From NCBI GenBank assembly GCA_027005175.1, contig JALTMC010000862.1:1-9714 (forward strand): a DNA stretch of 9,714 nt. The letters run 5' to 3'. The translations under genes and the position numbers were made by a program. The number at the start of each line of letters is the position of its first letter. The first letter of the stretch is position 1. The notes under the pieces are model-generated. The model worked only from the letters and a program-made list of their open reading frames with translations, made no database searches and was not told the origin of the DNA. The stretch comes from Myxococcales bacterium. Its GTDB lineage: Bacteria > Myxococcota_C > UBA6777. Positions 6,064 to 9,714 of this stretch are shown piece by piece.

Positions 6064-9000
6064 CTACCTCACATAAATTTGTTGGATATTCATGCCGGTT
6101 CCGTACCTGCAGTCGGGGCTACAGCCGTCGCCAGTGGTCATTACGATGGAGAGATTGGCGTTGGTGATGGCTCCCAACTCTTGTCGTGGGGGTGCTGATA
6201 AAACAGTGCTGTAACACAAGTTTGTACCAGGGCTACTTTTCGCACCAGTGGCATTCCAAAAGGCACACTTCATATAGGCATTGGAGAAACCATTGGGTGA
6301 TAGGGTCTTTCCATTGAGTTGCAGTGTGCGAACTTGTTGTCCTTGTAGGGTTGCCAAGAACATCGTATCTGTTGCTTTAATATTGTTGGTCCACGAGATC
6401 GTTGTGCGAAAGCGAAAGGTCCCACAAGCATAAGAAGAGTATCCATGTTGTTTGTTCTTTTGAAATGGATTGACACGTGGTGGACAGGTCCCACCTCCTG
6501 AGATCCTGGCAACACTTGCGCTGAGCCCGGGATGGCGAGCACAGAATCCAGGTAATTCTGGGTTGGTCAATGCTGTCCAGCCACCGCCTTTTGTGGTCAT
6601 ATCGCAGTATACCAAAAATGGATTGCTTCCCCCCGCTCCATCAGTATCCACAACATAAATACCTGTTTTGGTTTGGCCCGAGGCACGAAGCGTTTTGCAG
6701 CTTTGGTGGGTGCTGGGTAGAGTTGTATATACTTTCAGATATAGCGTCCCGTTGTTCGGGACCCCCTGCTCCTTCAATGTCTTGCCTCTCTGTAACTCCT
6801 GACAGTTAAAATACAGATGTTGTTCTGCGATCTTGAATTTTTTCTGTTTCTCGATGAGCTTCTTGAGTTCCAAAGACAGATCACTGGTGGCGACACGAAT
6901 GGGGTAGGTGCTGTCGTCGGGAAGGATGATGTTTAAACTTAAGTTCCCCACACATATCGATCCATTGCTGGTATATCCCGTTCGGCAAGTGACACATTTG
7001 TTGCTTTGGCAGATGCTATTGCCCTGGCAGTCTGAGCCTGTGAGACAGTTACCTACTTTGCATACTCCACTTACGCACACCTTTCCACTGCCACATTCTA
7101 CCGAGTTGTTACAAGCAGAGCACTGGTTGGCTTTGCAAAGTTGTCCTCCCGAACAGTCAGCGCTGGTGACACAGTTACCTTTTTTGCAAGTGCCACTGGC
7201 ACAAACCTGGCCTGTGGGACACTCTCGTGTCGCTAAGCAGGGTGCACAACTATAGTTACGGCAAACATTGCCGTTGCTACACTGGCTGGTTTGTGTGCAG
7301 TTTCCTGCTCTGCATGCACCGCTTACACATACGTTTCCTGTGCCACACTCTTTGCTGTTGGTACAGGCCACACATCGGTTGCTTTTGCAGACCTGACCGC
7401 CAGCGCAGTCGTTGTTTTTTCGGCAACCTCCCGATAGGCAGACACCTTTGATACAGATCTTTCCACGTGAGCACTGTGTGTCTTTTGTGCAGGCACTACA
7501 TTGGTTGCTCAAACATACTTTACCTCCAGAGCAGTCGGTGTTCTGGCGGCAGTTTCCAGTTTTGCAAGTTCCCTGCAAACATAGCTCTCCTGTGTTGCAT
7601 TCTTTGTCTAGGGAGCACAGGGTGCATTGCCGGTTGCGACAGATCTTACCACCGGTACAGTCTTTGGATGTGCGACAATCTCCAGATTGACAGAGGCCGC
7701 TCAAGCACAGTTGTCCTGCACCACATTCTTTGTCATTGGCACAAGTGGAGCAGATGTTTGTGATGCATAGTTTTCCTACCAAACAGTCGGAGTTTGTGCG
7801 GCATTCACCTTTTTTACAAGCCCCACCGAGGCAAAGTTGACCGCTGGCGCATTCGCGATCATTGGCACAAGCAGAGCAGGTATTCTTTTTACAGATCTGA
7901 CCGCCTGTGCATTCGCTTGTGTTGACACAGTTTCCTGTTTGACAGAGACCCCCTGCGCAGACTTGGCTGCTGGTACAGTCAGCTTTTTGAGTGCAGGTAG
8001 AGCATTTGTTGCTTTTGCACACCAATCCACCTTGGCAATCGGATGTTGTTTTGCAATAGCCAGCTCTGCAGGCACCACTGATGCAGAGCTGGCCTCCTGG
8101 ACAGTCCGTATCAGCGGTGCAGAGGGAGCACTTGTTGTTTTTGCAGACCTTTCCCCCTTTGCAGTCGGTGCTTGTTTGACAGTCTCCCTGCGTACACTTG
8201 CCTTGCACGCAGATCTCTCCCTGGCGACACTCTGCTTTGGCGGAGCAAGGTGAGCAGATATTGTTGCGACATATCTTACCATCTTTGCACTCGCTGCTTT
8301 GACGGCAATTGCCTTTGGAACAGGAGCCATTCAAACATAGAGAGCCTTGGTTACACTGAGTGTCTTTGTTGCATTGTGTGCAGGTATTGTTGACACAAAC
8401 GAGAGCACTTTGGCAGTCTTTGTTTTCAATACACCCTTTGCAAGTCTTGGTTTTGCCATCACATACTTGACCTGACCGACATCCTTTGTTGTCCCGACAG
8501 CCGGATTGACAGGCTCCTGCTTCACAGATCTGACCCGGACGACAAGCCTGGTCATCACTACAGGCCGAACATTCGTTGTTGGTACAAACTTTATTGTCTT
8601 TGCAATCCTTACTTTCTCGACAGTTTGCTTTTTTACAGGACCCTTGCAAGCACAGTTTGCCTGTTTGACATTCTGGATCGACAGCACAAGGGGAGCAGGC
8701 ATTGTTTCGGCATATCTTTCCATCGTTGCAATCTTTATTTTCAAGACACAGGACACAAGAGGCTGTTGCTTTGTCACAGCGTTTGCCATCTTTGCAGCCT
8801 TTGTCATCACGACAACCATCCACACAAGAGCCTTGTTGGCATATCTTTCCCTCTCCACATCCGGGATCATCCGAACAATCGGTGCAGCGTCCAGCTTTGC
8901 AGAGCTTTCCGCCCGGGCAGGGGGCTGTCTTCGTACAAATGGCTTGTGAACACCGGTCTTTTTCACAGATGCTGCCATCTTTGCAGCCTTTGTCATCACG

Positions 9001-9414
9001 ACAACCATCCACACAAGAGCCTTGTTGGCATATCTTTCCCTCTCCACAATCTTTATCGTCAGGGCAGTCCATACAGCGACTGTTCTTGCAGAGCTTTCCC
9101 TCACTACAGGGAGTTTTGTCAGTACAGCCTTTTTGACAAGTGCCTTTTTCACAGACATTGTTGCTGCCACACTCCGTATCTTTGGCACATGCAGAGCACA
9201 CGCTGTTTTTGCATACCTTGCCTCTTGCACAAGGCTTTGACTTGTCACAAAGTGGAAGAATACACTTGCCTGATACACACTTCAGACCTTCACGACAGGA
9301 TGTATCATCAGAGCAGGTACTTCCGACACCACCGCTGCTGCATGCGATGAGAGCAGCGAGAGAAAGAATCGCAGCCACCGCACACAGTCGAGAAAATACA
9401 GCTTGTACATTCAT
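6064..9414 (-). CDS. Giant Cys-rich lipoprotein with ubiquitin-like and fibrinogen-like domains
   Basis: The 1116-residue product begins with a short signal peptide whose lipobox is L22-I23-A24-C25. Ser at +2 fits outer-membrane sorting. Residues 34-824 hold 37 modules of the form C-x5-C-x5-C-x4-C (x6 before the last Cys in modules 9 and 14) and a degenerate 38th. They resemble the Dickkopf-like or EB-like Cys-rich repeats of myxobacterial lipoproteins. Residues 825-896 form a ubiquitin-like domain. Residues 906-1116 form a fibrinogen-like domain with GIY (918-920), VYCDM (935-939) and GGGWT (943-947). The start at 9414 is preferred over the in-frame ATG at 9465 because AAGGGGAG precedes it and because it puts the signal peptide at the N-terminus. 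The mature chain has 160 non-lipidated cysteines, so it needs an oxidising periplasm. The likely role is a long, stiff surface adhesin or recognition protein for prey, hosts or other cells; the ligand is unknown. Confidence 0.9.
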   Translation of the reverse strand: MNVQAVFSRLCAVAAILSLAALIACSSGGVGSTCSDDTSCREGLKCVSGKCILPLCDKSKPCARGKVCKNSVCSACAKDTECGSNNVCEKGTCQKGCTDKTPCSEGKLCKNSRCMDCPDDKDCGEGKICQQGSCVDGCRDDKGCKDGSICEKDRCSQAICTKTAPCPGGKLCKAGRCTDCSDDPGCGEGKICQQGSCVDGCRDDKGCKDGKRCDKATASCVLCLENKDCNDGKICRNNACSPCAVDPECQTGKLCLQGSCKKANCRESKDCKDNKVCTNNECSACSDDQACRPGQICEAGACQSGCRDNKGCRSGQVCDGKTKTCKGCIENKDCQSALVCVNNTCTQCNKDTQCNQGSLCLNGSCSKGNCRQSSECKDGKICRNNICSPCSAKAECRQGEICVQGKCTQGDCQTSTDCKGGKVCKNNKCSLCTADTDCPGGQLCISGACRAGYCKTTSDCQGGLVCKSNKCSTCTQKADCTSSQVCAGGLCQTGNCVNTSECTGGQICKKNTCSACANDRECASGQLCLGGACKKGECRTNSDCLVGKLCITNICSTCANDKECGAGQLCLSGLCQSGDCRTSKDCTGGKICRNRQCTLCSLDKECNTGELCLQGTCKTGNCRQNTDCSGGKVCLSNQCSACTKDTQCSRGKICIKGVCLSGGCRKNNDCAGGQVCKSNRCVACTNSKECGTGNVCVSGACRAGNCTQTSQCSNGNVCRNYSCAPCLATRECPTGQVCASGTCKKGNCVTSADCSGGQLCKANQCSACNNSVECGSGKVCVSGVCKVGNCLTGSDCQGNSICQSNKCVTCRTGYTSNGSICVGNLSLNIILPDDSTYPIRVATSDLSLELKKLIEKQKKFKIAEQHLYFNCQELQRGKTLKEQGVPNNGTLYLKVYTTLPSTHQSCKTLRASGQTKTGIYVVDTDGAGGSNPFLVYCDMTTKGGGWTALTNPELPGFCARHPGLSASVARISGGGTCPPRVNPFQKNKQHGYSSYACGTFRFRTTISWTNNIKATDTMFLATLQGQQVRTLQLNGKTLSPNGFSNAYMKCAFWNATGAKSSPGTNLCYSTVLSAPPRQELGAITNANLSIVMTTGDGCSPDCRYGTGMNIQQIYVR
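6067..6699 (-). other. Fibrinogen-like (YCDxxxxGGGW) C-terminal domain
   Basis: Codons 906-1116. The N-terminal half has the hallmark order of fibrinogen-related domains: SC, then TGIY, VVDTDG, NPFLVYCDM and GGGWT. The C-terminal half is not the canonical animal form and ends GTGMNIQQIYVR. It contains nine cysteines. Eukaryotic members bind sugars or acetyl groups; the bacterial ligand is not predictable from this sequence. Confidence 0.85.
6727..6942 (-). other. Ubiquitin-like beta-grasp domain
   Basis: Codons 825-896 align without any gap to residues 1-72 of ubiquitin (offset 824, ubiquitin recalled from memory). About 16 of 72 residues are identical, including the ubiquitin-numbered V17, S20, D21, K27, I30, Q41, L43, F45, L50, G53, T55, L56, T66, L67 and L69. 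The hydrophobic pattern is kept at 1, 3, 5, 15, 26 and 61. Ile44-patch positions 8, 44 and 70 are Pro, Tyr and Lys; position 48 is Gln and position 63 is Asn. There is no diglycine: the chain runs on through a short Thr/Pro/Ser linker into the fibrinogen-like domain. It is therefore a structural or binding module, not a processed modifier. Confidence 0.75.
6943..9315 (-). repeat. Array of 37 four-cysteine modules plus one degenerate module
   Basis: Codons 34-824. Modules are 20-22 residues. The membrane-proximal modules 1-15 vary in spacing. From module 16 to 37 lengths alternate 22 and 20 without exception, giving eleven 42-residue (126-bp) doublets. One partner usually has D/E-C-x2-G-x2-C and ends Gly-Asn, Gly-Asp or similar; the other has C-x2-N-x-C-S. 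The 37 modules give 148 cysteines. Module 38 keeps only two cysteines and leads into the ubiquitin-like domain. Confidence 0.9.
8784..9048 (-). repeat. 76-bp exact direct repeat inside the module array
   Basis: Bases 8784-8859 and 8973-9048 are identical. The offset is 189 bases, or 63 codons, equal to three modules (21+22+20 residues). Both copies encode the end of one module (GEGKICQQGSCVDG) and the start of the next (CRDDKGCKDG). Identity at the DNA level, where other modules share only the cysteine pattern, indicates a recent in-frame duplication or gene conversion of a three-module block. Confidence 0.9.
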
Positions 9415-9422
9415 GAAATTGA

Positions 9423-9430
9423 CTCCCCTT
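9423..9430 (-). promoter_or_regulatory. Ribosome binding site fixing the lipoprotein start
   Basis: On the minus strand AAGGGGAG lies eight bases before the ATG at 9414. The upstream in-frame ATG at 9465 has no such site and would add 17 residues before the signal peptide. Confidence 0.75.
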
Positions 9431-9675
9431 ATCTGGACTGAATGGAAAAGATCGTCGCCCCCCATTGATTCATCACAAGCGGTAGAAAGTCAATCCGTCA
9501 ACTCTCATCGCACTCTGATGAACACATCACCGGGAGCAATCATCAGCCACTCCCATCATCCATGACCCATCATCATACGATGAGATGGTGACTCCACTGT
9601 TCCCCTATTCTTTGAGCGACGTTGCAAAATCGATCTCCGTCATCTATTCTTAGATCCTTGTCGTTTGGGTTGGTT

Positions 9676-9714
9676 TTCTCAGGTTACGATGTGCATTCTC
9701 AGGTTACGATGTGC
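9676..9714. repeat. 20-bp tandem direct repeat cut by the window edge
   Basis: TTCTCAGGTTACGATGTGCA occurs at 9676-9695 and again immediately after at 9696-9714, lacking only the last base because the window ends. At least two tandem copies are therefore present and the array may continue. No open frame or other feature explains it. Confidence 0.8.

Noticed and set aside
8331-9278. 315-residue minus-strand frame and several plus-strand frames overlapping the lipoprotein gene
   Set aside because: They are shadow frames of the Cys-module repeat. They have no signal peptide, recognisable domain or ribosome binding site, whereas the main frame has all three.
9465-9501. Possible minus-strand promoter with TTGACT (9488-9493) or TTGACG (9496-9501) as -35
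   Set aside because: No acceptable -10 hexamer appears at 16-18 bases; the best is AATCAA.
9676-9714. CRISPR array
   Set aside because: The two copies are directly adjacent with no spacer, so this is a tandem repeat.

Overview
The window looks like bacterial chromosome of moderate GC. It carries three complete protein-coding genes and one gene cut off by the left edge. No rRNA, tRNA, CRISPR array or transposase was seen. The gene types point, by inference only, to Myxococcota or a related predatory or deltaproteobacterial-type lineage: an N-terminal zinc ribbon followed by a long disordered linker and one membrane helix, a large lipoprotein of Cys-rich modules, and a fibrinogen-like YCD/GGGW domain.

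Layout, left to right. (1) 1-264, minus strand: the first 88 codons of a gene running off the window, with a degenerate CxxC zinc ribbon and then a Pro-rich linker. (2) 265-955: about 690 bases with no convincing gene. (3) 956-2263, plus: a TraB/PrgY-family protein with a GTG start. (4) 2461-6012, plus: a 1183-residue protein made of a zinc ribbon, Glu/Lys repeats, a basic patch, a Ser/Pro/Gln/Gly-rich stretch, one membrane helix, seven consecutive 24-residue YwqK/MORN_2-type repeats, a beta-rich tail domain and a terminal proline run. (5) 6064-9414, minus: a 1116-residue predicted outer-membrane lipoprotein made of 37 four-cysteine modules plus one degenerate module, then a ubiquitin-like domain, then a fibrinogen-like domain. 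It converges on gene 4 across a 51-base spacer with two small hairpins. (6) 9415-9714: upstream region of the lipoprotein gene, ending in a 20-bp direct repeat cut by the right edge.

No metabolic pathway links the genes. The shared theme is the cell envelope: a multi-pass TraB membrane protein, a single-pass protein with repeat arrays probably on both sides of the membrane, and a disulfide-rich surface lipoprotein carrying eukaryote-like binding modules. The strongest unusual signal is the ubiquitin-like beta-grasp domain (codons 825-896 of the lipoprotein). It aligns without gaps to ubiquitin residues 1-72 but sits internally, has no diglycine, and is exported. All alignments and counts were done by eye; no searches were run.
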